Notes: generated by a model from the letters alone, not told the origin. A stretch of 64,000 nt of DNA from Ischnura elegans (GCF_921293095.1 NC_060247.1:110317111-110381110); one strand, 5' to 3'; counted from the first letter of the stretch, positions 1 through 12,534 are shown. Translations and numbers: made by a program.

Positions 1-1040
1 GCGATATCTATTATGGCTTCTGAGATACAGTCTGGAACGTGAAATAATGCCAATTCTCGCTCTCTCATGGTCCATAGGGATACATACGCCACATGACATA
101 AAAACGCTAATTCCATGAAAATTAAAGTACAAATGCTGAGTTTTTTGTACTAACTTCACAGAGTGGGTACACATAAAGGATAAACCGAAAGCTCTATCAT
201 TACTGACCATCTCATTGATTTGTTGTAAACTATCAAATTTCCACTTTTTAAACAGCATTTCAAGTGAAAGTTCTTACCAACGTGGAAACAACGATATCAA
301 AAGGATGTCAATAAAAGAATTTCAAACCAGAAGCCAATCGCCTATTCTTCAATCGAACCAATTCTTACAATCTTACAATTTCTCATTTTATTTCGAGAGA
401 ATTTCAAACTTTTGGGACATATATGTCCCTTGCACCTTAAATTGTTAGGAAATAGTAAAATCTCTACTGGTGGTCTAGTATAAAAGTGGTGGTGCTTTCT
501 GACAATGGACTCTTGCACCACCGTTGTGGGTTATCATTGACATACAAATATCATCGTCTAGATAGATTAGATAGCATGGATCGTAAAGATGGTTTCTTAT
601 TGGCTAATAACTTTTAATGTTAATGATAATCGTATGTGTTTATACCCCTTAAGAAATTAAACGGCATGGTGGTGGTTCCCTGAAAAAGTCAATTTGCACC
701 ACCACGGTGGGACGGTGTACCGCCCCACAAAGTTTTGTCCAGTGTGGATGATACAAAAGTGAATGTTATTTCTATACATCACGTACAAAAATGACATACT
801 TTTAGAGACACATTTTGGATATAGTACCGATGATTTAAGATTTTTGCAATGAGATATAAATTTATTAATTCCCGATTCGTGATAATGGCGAAATCTTTTC
901 GGTTTTTCCACCGGGTGAGTTGATTGTAGGCCAACGTTTTGATGGCAGCCTATGTCATCGTCCTCCTCAGGGCTTCACAATCCGAAAATGGTGCCATTTT
1001 ATGCTGCGGTCTGTTTCGCGCTAAATGTTGTTAGGTTCCT
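1..1040. other. Intergenic, no gene recognised
   Basis: AT-rich DNA with only short chance reading frames and no recognisable domain. Two stretches (about 480-535 and 662-725) share a short motif built around TGCACCACC, so a degenerate local repeat is possible. I see nothing else. Confidence 0.5.
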
Positions 1041-1440
1041 TCTGGTTAGGATAACAAAGGAGGCGATTGAGATCCGAATGGAAACAAAAAAAAACTTCAA
1101 GCGTGGCACAGGCTACACTTTAAGCGCCGCCTGGATCGCAGCACTATGAAAAATCGAGGTAGAAAGGGAGAAAATTAGCGCGGGACAATCAGAAGGAATC
1201 AGACAAATTTTGGTGCGAAACAGACCGCTATATAACAAGGCACCATTTTCGGAGTGTGTTGCCCAGAGCACGACGGATGAGGCAGCCATCGAGACGACGG
1301 CCTACAAGCAGCTCACCTGGGGTAAAACCCGAGAATATTTCACCAGTACACCATGAAACGTTTCCTGATATGTCATTTTGTCTTTCAAGCTCAGAATTGA
1401 TAGTCATTGCGGACGAATGTTGGCTAGGTTTGAGGTGATC
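1041..1440 (+). pseudogene. Degenerate retroelement ORF tail
   Basis: The frame ending at 1149 closes with residues resembling the tail that follows the GIY-YIG nuclease in some arthropod retroelement polyproteins: an EAIEI block, then NFKRGTGYTLSAAW and a stop. About 200 bases downstream is a GGGTAAAACCCGAGAA stretch of the kind I associate with the 3' UTR of the same elements. Nothing upstream of about 1040 continues the protein, so this is at most a 5'-truncated relic. The assignment rests on remembered family sequence patterns and is tentative. Confidence 0.3.
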
Positions 1441-2310
1441 TATTTTTAGGTAGACATTAACTTTTGCTATCTCCTAAAAGATATCGCATGAAAAGCGAAA
1501 GAAATACGTGGCTTATTATTTAAGGATTAAGTAAATCAACATAGTATAGAAATTTAATTGGGTAAATTCTAGTTATCTTTCTTTGTGTGACCGCGTTTTT
1601 CTATAAGTATATATAGATCGACGAACCCCCTCATTGCTGCGACTGTGAGCAAATGTCCAACATTAAAAATTCATTTGATTTCAGCAAATTGTTTCTCATG
1701 AAATGATATCTTAAATATTTTTATTTATAGAATGCGTATGATTTCTCTAATCTCCATGATTAATGTTGTGTTTCGACGTTGAAAATACATATTTCGTGTG
1801 CAGTGAATTTCTTAAATACATCAAATACTGGAGTATAGGCGCATATCAATTTTCAAGTATTAAGTTTCATTTTTTGTTAAATATTTACGAAAAAAATGAA
1901 ATTATTATGTAAATCAGAGGAATGACCCAATATTATTCGTATGCGTGCGTAAAAAGTAGTCCGTTGTGAGGCATGAAGATTTATAAGTAGTTCTAATTCA
2001 TTTTCCATATTAAATGTTCCCCTCAGAGTGCATGTTATTGAGTTAAATTATGATTAACTGCAAATTGAATTCCTTCATTGAACGATTTGTGAAGTTATTT
2101 CTCACGCTAATACCGGCGATTGTCAGTTTTCAATGGCATGAATTATGGTATGTGCTTTTGTTTTAGAATTATTTATGAAAATATATTTTTGTCACCAAGA
2201 GCCCATTATGTTCTTATACGCTGACAAATTTAGTTTATTAATATTCAAGTGCTAAAAAGCATATAATGGCTGATAAGGTAGATAAGGTTCTCGTTCTTCA
2301 AGTCTGAACT
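1441..2310. other. Intergenic, upstream of gene A
   Basis: AT-rich DNA with no coding potential. A TATAAGTA-like stretch near 1601 has no supported gene after it. This is presumably 5' flank of the hemolymph-protein gene starting at 2639. Confidence 0.4.
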
Positions 2311-2318
2311 ATGGCGCG

Positions 2319-2326
2319 TATAAATA
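2319..2326 (+). promoter_or_regulatory. TATA-box candidate for gene A
   Basis: TATAAATA in a GC-rich setting (GGCGCG before it, CGCCCC after it) about 320 bases before the gene A start codon. It would give a 5' UTR of roughly 290 bases. A TCAGT initiator-like motif at 2562-2566 is an alternative start site that would not use this box. Neither is proven. Confidence 0.25.
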
Positions 2327-2638
2327 TATTCGCCCCGACCCGTTTATGGTTGCCTAATTTGCTAAATTATCCGGAGATATATTTTCCCATTTTAATTTGA
2401 ATTTGGGATATTCCTTCCCTACAATCCAATCCATATGCAATGTGCATGTGACCAATTACGACGGAATGTTCCTCTGTGGATTTTAATCCCCTCGAAAGAT
2501 CAAGGTGATGACCTTAATGACCGAGTCGCAGAAGTTCTGTGCTTGGAGCAGTTATTCTTTCTCAGTATCGCGTTGAGTAGGGAGTAGCAGTTTTATTTGC
2601 ACAGCTACCACCAACGATAAACCTTCGACTCTTTAAAA

Positions 2639-5600
2639 ATGCTTCGCCCATGTGGAGGAAAATCCCCACCGCGTCTGCTACTTATTTTTGGTAAGTGATA
2701 AAAATCTTGATTCAACAATTTTTTCACATAGATATGAATATTCTTTGAGATTGAAGGGATTGATTAAACTCATAATTATTGTAAAATACTTAAAAAAAAG
2801 CAGTTGAAACTATAGAATCGCGATTTACCCCGCGGAACTTTTCAATCGTGGTGATATAAACGCAAACTTAAATAATTTTCCGCACCTAATTCAATAACGC
2901 ACATACTCAGATGTGATATTGTTTGTGGCTACTTCGCCACTGCACTCATTTTTAATTTGTGCTTCCTCCATATTTTGTCATTAGGTCATTTTAGTTTAGA
3001 GTATGATCTATGAGTAACGGCATTTTTGACTTTACAGGTACCTGCATTACATTATCAGTTGCTGTATTTTGCAGTCAAATTTCAGGGCATGAATCGAACA
3101 GTGATTTTGTGCATTGCGCCGAACAATAAGAGGTGAGGAATACAATCTTTTCCCATCTTATGCGAGCGAATGGAAAAATTATTATTTCTGGGTACTCATA
3201 CTTCATTCTTCTGTGTAATAGATTTCTAATACGTGATAATCATTGTAAATTGCTCTTTTTTATTCACATGATCAAGGATAGGGGTTTAAATACTAAATAA
3301 TCATCACTGTACAATAATTATTTAAGAAACTTATAATATTATGATTATTATTGGGGACAAAAATATGAACGTCTCATTAATAATTATTAATTCTAGTTTC
3401 ATTCGAATTGTGCATAATTATAGCTATTGCCTCCTTAAATTCATTTGTTGGTTTGAGCGACAACTTTTTCAAAGGTTCGAGCAGCTGGTTTATGGGATTT
3501 CAGCAAAGTAATTAAGCTGAGGGAACTTTTGTGTGGCGAGTCTTACAACAGCCATTACGATTTTATGTAAGAATGAGTTTTGAGTTACACGTGGAAAGGT
3601 AATTCATAACACGAAATGGGGGAAGTTAGTATTTATTTTATACCCCAGGAGTACCAACACATAGCACTGGCTCAGCTCACCACTCACCAACAGAAGAAAC
3701 GGACTAGGACACAAGAATGAAAGAAAGATACACACTCACGCGATAGCTGAAAGATACGAAAAAATGCGTTTCGGGGCATGCTGAGCCCAAGTGAAATTAG
3801 CCATCATGGCTGATACACTACTTCATTCATTCGCACTTCACCTAAAGCGCAAAAATGCAAGTAAATTTATAGTGCAAGAAAGAAAGGGATAGGAACTGTG
3901 CTGTGGTAGATGGAAAGCGCCATTATTCAGAGGAAAAAATGCTCAAACCGAAACGAATATATGTCCTCGAAACGCATTTTCCTGTCTCTTTCAGCTATCG
4001 TGTGAGTGTGTATCTTCCCTTTCATTCTTTTTTCCTTATCCATTTCTTCTTCTGGTGAGTGGTGAGCTGCTCTAGTGCCATCTATTAGTTACCCTTGTGG
4101 GCAAAAGCAGAGAGTTTTCTTTTTCTCTACCCGCCGAAATCACTTTAAATCCTAGCGTCCTGATAGCGCAAATGGTACAGCATCCGGTCGACAACCTTAA
4201 GATTCTGGATTCGAGTCCGAGTAAGGGTGCATTTTTACCCTTTGATTTTCTTGCTTTTTCCACCTACCAAAGCACCGTTGTCCTCGTCCTTTTTGCATTA
4301 TATGTTCCTATCCCTTTCTTTCCCTTTGAATTTATTTATAAAGTTTTAAATCCATTCATAGACTCTCCGTTTTGGAAAAATATCGTCCCCCGTAATGTGT
4401 CGAGAGTCTTTGGTGAATTTCAGCCTTCCAACCACAGAAAAATGGTTACTGAACCTTGTCCTTCTCTGTTTCATTAGATAGCGGAGCAGCCATGATTAAC
4501 AGCACGACAGTGATAGCGAATAAAAAGTGGGGAAAACCTTGTAACTCCGCAAAATATATAAAGTACCACAGTGGCGTAGCCAGGAATTTTGTTTAGGGGA
4601 ATCGGTGCGAAACCAGAGGGGGAAATTTTTGAAAAACAGGGTTACTAAGTAAAGGGTTTTGAACTAATTTTAACACTCTTCGTAATCGAAAAAACATCAT
4701 TTTTCAAAGAAATCTTTCGTAAATTTTATGATTTTTCAACATTTTGTTTTCTTTTATGAAAAAATGTAATTGTGTTTTTATATTTCAGGGAGGGGGGGGG
4801 GTTTCGGACCCCCCGACCCTCCCCTAGTACACTAACGTATGACCTAGGTTTCCACGTGGCACGTCATCGTCTGGTATAGATGAACAGAAAGCAGAGAATA
4901 TACAGTCTCACACAAAATTATTTTTAAAAATCTCAAAAATACAACTGTCTGAGGAGAAGGTCAAGGGGTGGAATTTTTAAGTTTGACTACAGAGGTGGGG
5001 AATGGGTAATTATATCAAATGATAACGAAAATAACCTAGAGGCTTTAAACTTGCAAAAACATAACAACAAATATACAAAACATGCGTCATCAACCTAAAA
5101 TGACAGTATTATCAAAATAACCAAGATAGAACTAAATTGCGGAATGTAATTTACCTACCCTCGCATTTATATAAACATAATTAAATGGATCTGCTAGTCT
5201 CCAGTTAGTATAGAGAAGATGATTAAAGAATGTCCTGATATTTTAAATTCAGGAATGATTTAGATCTTTGATCTCGATTTGATACTTTTTAAATGTTAGC
5301 ATATATAATATATGATACCCTGTTAGCACCCTCTAGGGTGTTTGGGGGGGGGGGATAAATTATCACCACCTTGCAGCATACAAATAAAACCGTGTACATC
5401 TACATAATACCCTGCGAGCCACCTCTAGGGTGTTTGGCAGGGGGTGATCAATCACCAGCATGCAGCATACATTTGGACTCCCACATGCACACCACACCGT
5501 CCAAAAAACGTCCCGTATAATAACAAGCTATACTACTATATGCTGTTAGAAATAGAATATAGAATAGAAATTCAGAAACATGCATTAAGTTTTACATAGG

Positions 5601-8360
5601 TTAGTAGGCTACACTACAAGTCATGCAATCTATTTACGAGTTCTATTGCTGCCGTTATAATCTCTTATTGATCGTGGAAAAAATGACATTCGGAATCTGT
5701 CTGTTCTGCAATCGATCTCTCTTATTTTATTTATATGATCTGATCTTCCATAGTACGTTGGCGTCCGCAAGATATGGTTACCTTCGTCAGAAAATACACT
5801 GCTCTTGAATTTATCTAAAAGGTTTAGTCTATTTTTCAATCTACGGTCCGACAGAGATTCCCATCCGAGTTTATCTAAGAGGTCAGTTACACTAACAAGA
5901 CTATCGTAACGACCTTTCACATACCTTGCAGCTCTTCTTTGCACGCGTTCTAACTCTGTTATCAAGCCTTTTTCATGAGGGTCCCAAACACTGGCAGCGT
6001 ATTCCAAATGTGGTCTAACGAGGGAAAAGTAGCTAATTTCTCTCACTTTGTCGTCGCACTTTCCTAATATTCTTTTAACAAAACCCATTTTACGATTAGC
6101 TTGACCGGTTATTTCTCGAATATGTTTATTCCACGATAGATCATTATTGAGTCTAACTCCTAGATATTTCACGGATTCAACAGTCTCTAATTGGGTAGCC
6201 CTAATTATATAACTACGCTGTAGGGAGTTGTTCTTTTTCCAGAAATTCATTACGACGCATTTTTTCAAATTTAATTCTAACTGCCACGCATCGCACCAAG
6301 CTTGGATAGCAGCAAGGTCATTCGTTAGTTCATCTGTATCTTTGCTGGAACGGATTTCTCTGTAAACTACAGCGTCGTCTGCAAATAATCGTAACTTACT
6401 GTGTACCACTTCGCCAATGTCGTTTATATAAAGAAGGAATAGGAGTACCCAGGATGCCCACCATATACATAGTTATAAATATATTATACCAATATTATTC
6501 TTATAATGATAAAATTGAAATGAAAGATTTCGTGGTGTGAACTACCTCGAAGCTTATAGCGTGCCACACAAATCAAGAGAATGAAAAAATAGACTAATTT
6601 TGACAGGTAAAATTTGCTCACGGTTAGTTATATAGGAATGAGTCAATTCAAGGTTAAAATAAAATATGGGCTTAGTTTTTGTCTTACCTGATGGGTATTT
6701 TGTTAAGTATTTACTCCCTCAATTTAATTTTTCTTATTCAATCTCGTCGAAAATAATTAGAAGGTTATATGAAGCTATGTATTTTCATTGTTTTAGGTGC
6801 AAGGGTACGCTCTCAAGTATTGTCTTCGCGCGCTTCACGCTCCCGAAGAAATGAATAAGACACGAAGCATTTACGGCAGCCCGCGATGTCTCCTCTGCAA
6901 GCACACGTGCAGGTGAGGATATGATTTTATAATTCCACCGCAAATTACATTGGGGTACAATTTTTATCTTATTTCCTGTTCACCTCAAATCTTGAGGAGC
7001 TGCAGGGTAAAATAGGCATGCTAATTTCAAAACTGTAGTTAGTTTTCTTCCACCCCATCTGTATCTTGAGGCATCTCGAAAAACGGTTATTTCGAAGGGT
7101 AATATTTGTAAAAACGTGGAGGAGCTCGTGTGTGTACCTTGGGTCGGAAGAAGCTAATATATTTTTTAAATTATTCCCGCAGGCTGCAGCACGAAATATC
7201 AAATTGCGTAATGACCGGGCTGATTGCAATGCAGAACGTCTCCACTAAGTCACAACACATGGTTCCACTCCTGAAGAGTATGTTGGAAATCACAATGACC
7301 TCTTTGTGTGAAAATGATGGCCAAATAATGGACGGTAATCGCTCTATCACTTGGAGTTCGGAGCCTTTTATTTTTATTCGAAAGATTCGAGTTTAACCTA
7401 ACGTCAATGAAATTTTCCTTCGCCACAGTCGATGATGAAGAGGACGCGCAATGCAGTCTTAGAGCATGGACCGAATGCAAATCCAAGTTCGATTTCTTAG
7501 ACAACTTGGACAGAGTGGCTTTCTGTGACTCTGCTGATCCAAGTACGGATCCGTACCCTGATGGGTACGTGTGCAAGTAAGTATGCAGCTGTTTTATGTT
7601 ATCTTTAAAAAAATGACATGTCGGAGACACTGCCATAGTACCACAACTTAAACTTTTCAAAAGAAATAAACTCATCGAAATCATGATCGATGTATCATTC
7701 CACATTAAACATATTGAACAAACCGACCGCTTTCAATTCCTTTGACCTTTGTGGCATTCTTTCATATAAAATCGTTGCAGGCTTGATTTTGTGGAAGTTC
7801 GATATACCCATGATTAAAAAAACACAAATAACAAAAAATAAAGTCTGAGGACTGTGGTCTGTGTTATACTGGCCAGTCTGGTAGAAGTTTTAAACACAGA
7901 GTGAAGGAACACAGAAGAAGTTTTATGTATGATGACGGAAAATCTTGTTCTGCAAACCATTTATGCCTGAATAACCTTTTTAACAATTTTGAGATAGATA
8001 TTTTACATTGTAATGACAAAGGGCTTCAATTAGTTGCTTTAGAAAAATTCGAAATTTCCAATGGCCCTCCCTAGTGATGTTTTATTTTCTACTGACTCAC
8101 CTTTGTTAAATTTAAGCATCCCCATTTAATTGAATCTAAAGTCGTTTCAATATTCAATGCATCCCAGCGCGTAAAATATCCCGTAATCATTTTTATTTCT
8201 TTCTAATAATCTCACCATTTCCTATTTTTATAGGGAGGTGGTTGATTTCTTCGACTGTGCTGATAGAGAAACGGAGTCATGTTCGGAAAAAGTTAGAAGT
8301 TCGTTGGCTCACCTGAAATCGAAAACCAGCTCGTGGGAATCCTGCACCAAATATTTCTGA
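2639..8360 (+). CDS. Gene A: 27 kDa hemolymph protein-like (DUF1397), six exons, in-frame stop
   Basis: Predicted secreted cysteine-rich protein of the insect 27 kDa hemolymph glycoprotein family; its molecular role is unknown. Exons: 2639-2690, 3038-3132, 6797-6912, 7183-7334, 7429-7576, 8234-8360, all GT-AG, phases 1, 0, 2, 1, 2, matching genes B and C. Total 690 bases, 229 residues if read through. Exons 1-2 encode a hydrophobic leader (RLLLIFG, then CITLSVAVFC). Exons 3-6 carry 13 cysteines at the positions seen in gene B, including CLLCKHTC, the VAFCDSADP block in exon 5 and the DFFDC and ESC blocks in exon 6, ending KYF-stop. With these junctions codon 48 (3127-3129) is TAA, two codons before the exon-2 donor. 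So this is either a pseudogene, a sequence error, or a gene using another donor (for example GTGCAT straight after the codon for Phe in SDF, also phase 0). Exons 3-6 otherwise look fully maintained. Confidence 0.7.
3662..4081. repeat. Foldback MITE with about 115-bp inverted repeats
   Basis: In intron 2 of gene A. The arms 3663-3780 and 3965-4078 are inverted copies of each other: both contain GCTCACCACTCACC, GATACACACTCAC, GATAGCTGAAAGA and ATGCGTTTCG in the same order. The centre, about 185 bases, is non-coding. The outer ends read about TGGCACTAG on one side and a diverged version on the other. I could not define a target duplication, so the superfamily is open. Confidence 0.6.
4157..4230 (+). 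repeat. tRNA-derived (SINE-like) sequence
   Basis: This has a pol III internal promoter layout: an A-box-like TGATAGCGCAAATGG at 4161-4175 and a B-box-like GGATTCGAGTCC at 4207-4218, spaced as in tRNAs, with a possible GAC anticodon loop. The acceptor ends do not pair well, so it is a tRNA-derived SINE head or a tRNA pseudogene and not a working tRNA. It lies in intron 2 of gene A, just after the foldback MITE. Confidence 0.4.
4569..4836. repeat. MITE fragment of the CAGTGGCGTAGCC family
   Basis: It begins CAGTGGCGTAGCCAGGAAT, a terminal sequence shared by abundant arthropod MITEs and by the element at 13837-14135. It ends in a G-run followed by a C-run near 4790-4825. The expected right terminus is degraded. 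Its family mate here has an 8-bp target duplication, pointing to a hAT-type origin. Confidence 0.5.
5310..6460 (-). mobile_element. 5'-truncated CR1/Jockey-like LINE
   Basis: On the minus strand, 6409-5630 encodes the end of a non-LTR reverse transcriptase. It has the FADD catalytic box (RLFADDAVVYREI), the KYLGVRL region, then the thumb block with RPHLEYAASVWDPH and RRAARYV. Reading upstream from 6409 the frame stays open to about 6450 through LLFLLYINDI, then homology stops, so the element lacks its endonuclease and the first RT motifs. The protein end (RDYNGSN) is frameshifted or degraded. The 3' UTR at 5310-5480 contains two copies of a roughly 85-base unit with CACCTCTAGGGTGTTTGG. It sits antisense in intron 2 of gene A. 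Confidence 0.75.
7844..8074 (+). mobile_element. Penelope-like element remnant (GIY-YIG nuclease end)
   Basis: An uninterrupted frame from 7844 to a TAG at 8072-8074 encodes 76 residues resembling the C-terminal GIY-YIG endonuclease of Penelope-like retroelements. It starts GLCYTGQSGRSFKHRVKEH (cysteine pair, the Y-TGQ-GRSF-R core and the KEH block) and continues to HC-KGLQLVALEKFEI, the conserved end of the domain. The reverse transcriptase part is absent. It lies within intron 5 of gene A, sense orientation. It has no usable start and is a dead fragment. Confidence 0.65.
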
Positions 8361-8513
8361 CTGCAAGCACCTAGATTCTCCCTACTTCGCACCATCGAGG
8401 CCAATGGTGCTACACATATCTTTCATGCCCATAAGCATTATTATCTCACTTCATTTCTTGTTGTCATTTTAGCAGCTATTGTTTTGAACCATTTATGAAG
8501 ATTTAACGCCTTT

Positions 8514-8519
8514 AATAAA
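8514..8519 (+). terminator. Polyadenylation signal of gene A
   Basis: AATAAA 153 bases after the gene A stop codon, the first canonical signal downstream. Confidence 0.6.
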
Positions 8520-11180
8520 GGAGAGCTTCCAGAAATAGTTCAAAAGAGGTCAAAACATCTTCTTACTGAGCTAGTTTGTCTATATTTTAAATCCAACTGT
8601 AATTTTCATCACTTCGTGAGATGGCTACTGATATCTGCCCAAAAACTACGAATTATAACTTATCAGCAAAGGCATCAATAAACAAAACAATTAGTTCCAT
8701 TGATTTCATTGGTTTTCTTTTTGGTTCACAACCTTGGGCCCTCTGCATAGGATTACACATGATAATTTAAACCAAAATATGCTCAACAGTAAAAATATTT
8801 TTAAAACTCAGAACCAAAGACAACCTAATTTTCCTGCGATACATCTGGTGGTTACCGACAGCATTCTCAGTTTAAAATACGTGTGAGAATTGCCATGTAA
8901 GTACCAAAGTTAAAAGCTAAAAAAAGTATTTACTTTGAGAGTATTCCTATAAATCATCTCCTCGAGATCCTTCAAGAGATATTTTTATCCCCTCGCTTGC
9001 GTACTCTCATATCACCAGGGAGGCTACTATATAGTGGCTGTAACACTCTCTGATTTAATTCTACAAATGTTGCCATAATTCTTTTGTGCAACCGAAAAAA
9101 CTAGACGTTCCTTAGTGGGTAGTATTTTTCATAAAAAATTTTTTCTCCATAAATGTATGTGCATTTCTACAATTTTGTCAATGAATCATCTTTGTTTGTA
9201 CATCTATGAATATCGTTGTCATTATTTTATTTGGGTTAACTGAATATATTTACATTTAGCATTGGAATTGAGTGGACATCAATTAGACTTAGTTTTCCCC
9301 ATACTCCCCGACATTTCCCTCCACCCTCCCCAAAAATAAATTTCCTGCTACTTGCCATTCCCATGTCAAGTTTGGGGAGAACTTTAAATTCTGTATGTTT
9401 GTACTGGGCGCCATTGAAATTGAATTCTTCTTTCCTCCAACTTTGGAATGGTGTCCATGTATGGGATATGAGAAGGAGATAATTACATTTGGCGTAACCT
9501 TTCACTTGCCGGAAGGGTAGATGCACTCACAGTCTGACCCGGTTACACTCATAAAATTGCAAAACAGAGGAGAAAATATGTTACGTGCTAAGAGCACAAT
9601 AGTCTGGATAGAAATGAAGTAGCATTAGGTGAATTCAAACAGTTTGAGTGAAAATGAATTGTCATTTGTTTTGTCAATTCAACGATACTTCAGGATTTAT
9701 TTTTTTAAAATATGATATAAACAATTCAACATAGTTGCCTGGTGCGAGTATTAAATAATGATGGACTTAATGTGTGAAGATATTTTATAAACGTTACAAT
9801 GAGAAATGGTGAATCTTTTATAGTCGAAAAACCGCACCATTTAAACAAATTGTTGTAAGTGCAGTAAATTAATGAAGTTATACTGAATGGTTTGTGATTT
9901 TTTGCTTGCAAATTCACAGGTGAAAAACTAGAATATAATGCATGAGACACCAACTAGGGTTTACAAATATATCATAAAAGCGTGGAAATTATACACCAAG
10001 ATTATTTATACATATTTTTTTCGATGTCTTCATCATATCTTCATCATATCTTTTACGAAGTAAATACAAGTTGAATTTATCCAAAGACGAGAGACTCCAG
10101 CAAAATGGCCGTATTCTTTTTTTTATTGATACACTGATGCTCAGAAACGTGAGTAAACTTACTCCATTCATATCTTTCTGTGATGACTAGGTCAATTGTA
10201 ATCAGTGCAGAAATCAAGAGGTTAATAATTTCGTTTTAAATAGTCTTCTAGCTTTCACTACTTTATCTGAGCATGATGCAACGTTTTCAATCCAGAAAAT
10301 CCGCTTGTTTCCTGTTTGATAAAATAATAAAAAATAAATTATATTAATGCCATAAAAACATTTCCTGCAATCATCAGTAATTCGTGTACACCATAATTCT
10401 CTTCATAAATGAATATATTAGAATCATTTGAAAATTCTATATATCTCATCGTTAATTATTTGACTTCGATAGGATTGATAACAGAAAAATAAAAGAAAAG
10501 CGCATCTTAGAGACTTAGTGCATTACACCAGATTACACCAGAAAATCATTTGCCGGAATTAGCGTTCAATACAATTTAAAGTAGTGTATGAGTTGAAAAG
10601 ATCGCTGATTTTATAACTACGCTAGGTTTTCCTCTACCAGAATCTGTATTTTTTCCGTAGTACATTTAAATACGATCACTTTCCCTAAAATCTCAATGTA
10701 AACAGAGAGATATTTAGTTGAACCAAGGAATAGAGTAATTGGTTTGCAAAGTAAAACTTGCTTTTAGAAAATGTGTGTTTCACGCTCTGTTAAGCAAAAA
10801 AATATCGTTACAAAATATTTTTTCAAGATCATCTCTATTAGCTTGAGAAATAATAGATCATGTCATAGGTTTTTATTATTTCGTAGAACACACAAGAGCG
10901 ATTATAAATTTACCACCAAAAAATCAATTTATGTGAGAGTTGTTCTTTTTCATGGAGAAAGAAGCAAAAGTGTCTTCGCTAAATAATTTTGACGCATAAA
11001 AAAGTACTTAGATGCAAATGATGTCATTTCATAGCATAAATTGCAATTTTGAAATTTGTTACATTAGTAATGACTGATACCCCAAACTTCTTGGGATCAC
11101 ATGGAGAAAGAATTCTATAGCACTCCAATCCCTGAAAATTAATAGAACGCTTAAAAAAATCTTTTAACAAAGCATCACGT
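8520..11180. other. Non-coding, between gene A and the segmental duplication
   Basis: AT-rich DNA with no supported gene. The part from about 9,700 to 10,980 is an older diverged copy of DNA also found at about 12,950-13,700 and 17,640-17,900, namely intron-1-like sequence of the hemolymph-protein units. For 8,520-9,700 I see nothing specific. Confidence 0.4.
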
Positions 11181-12503
11181 GATACGGTTGAGTCTCTAGA
11201 AAGAGTTTTCTTGGAATTATTGCAATTTAGACCTACAGGAAATATTCTTTTAATTTAGAGGAATAGTTACATAAGTTAAGCGAACAAATCCGCGAAAGTA
11301 ACGCTGTTTAAATCGTTTTTTTTTCTTTTTCATGTCCAGTATCTACCTAATAATTCTCAAACAGCAATGTTTATGGTAAATTTTGGGGGAATTAAGCCTG
11401 TTTTTAGCAAATTTAATCAAGTATGTAGATACATGGAAGATTTATTATTCAATTCCTTAAGAAATAATTTTTGCAAGATTCACTTGATTCAAAGACATTT
11501 GAGACTCTATATTGCAGTGTGCTGTGTATGTTAGCATGATACAGTGATAAAGCATCAGGATTATCATCGAAACCTGTCTTAAAAAAGGTTTTTTTAGCTT
11601 ATTCAAATGCTCTGACGGCCATTTCCTTGGTAAATCTCCCTATTTAAAAAGTACTGCTTCAGTTTTAAGTGCGAAACACTGCGTCAATTTTATAACAATA
11701 ATATATGTATTTTTTCCTTCTTTGGCATTTCTTCCAGACATTTTCCATTGTATTATCAGATAACTAAAGTTGATTCAAGGCTGAGAGTCTAATGGATGTG
11801 AAGATGTGAACAAATTTACAGTATAAATATACTAAAGGCTTCAATTGCCACGTTTTACAATGCCGTAACCAAAAATTCTGTTATTTCATGAATATCCTAT
11901 GAATATATGATAAATATTTTAACTAATGGAGATAACATACAACCAGTAGTAGGTATTTTCCAATCCATAGGTTTCATCCTAATAATCTTAGAATGAACGC
12001 CATATGGCCATACGGCCCAAAGTGTATACTTCATTAAGCAGAGTCGACTTGATAACAAAGTTTTCGTGGGGCACGAATGGGTTAAGCAAGCATGCTACTA
12101 TCAATTCCTCAACCCTACGCTAAACTCTTACAGTTAGAATATTGCCATTTGCCATATGCTGTAATACGAAATAAGAAAATTGTACTCTTGTTGGCAGTTT
12201 TTCTAAGGCTTCATTAGAAAAAAACTAACCAAATCTAAATCTTTATTCTGCAAATTGATAACTTCCCTACCAATCTTACGCGAATTTTAATGTAACTAAA
12301 GAGTATGAAGTACCCCTTTACCTCGCATCCATTGGCGAGAGAAAAATATTCTGGAGCACCATTAAAAATATTTCATGGGTTTTCACCATTAGAGAAATGT
12401 AAACTGTGGTAGTATAACATAATACCGCATTTTGACAATGCCGGAAAAATGAAACTTAATCACCCCTTACTTTACTGCTACTTACTCTACAGGTATTGCT
12501 TAC

Positions 12504-12534
12504 TGGCTGGTAGCAGTTGCTTTAAGTAAGCCAT
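12504..12534 (-). pseudogene. Orphan exon-1 copy of a hemolymph-protein gene
   Basis: The minus strand reads ATG then AYLKQLLPA, 31 bases in phase 1, followed by a GTAAGC donor. Its length, phase and sequence are those of exon 1 of gene B (MAYLRQLLLP). No matching exon 2 is evident downstream on the minus strand, where intron-1-like DNA runs into other repeats near 10,740. It is intact as an exon but apparently has no gene, and its counterpart at 39418-39448 is broken. Confidence 0.55.

Noticed and set aside
4097-4477. 126-codon plus-strand frame
   Set aside because: It spans the tRNA-like SINE and intron sequence of gene A, has no domain, and its opposite strand is also open by chance.
9236-9526. 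96-codon minus-strand frame downstream of gene A
   Set aside because: No recognisable domain, no splice or start context, and composition like the surroundings.
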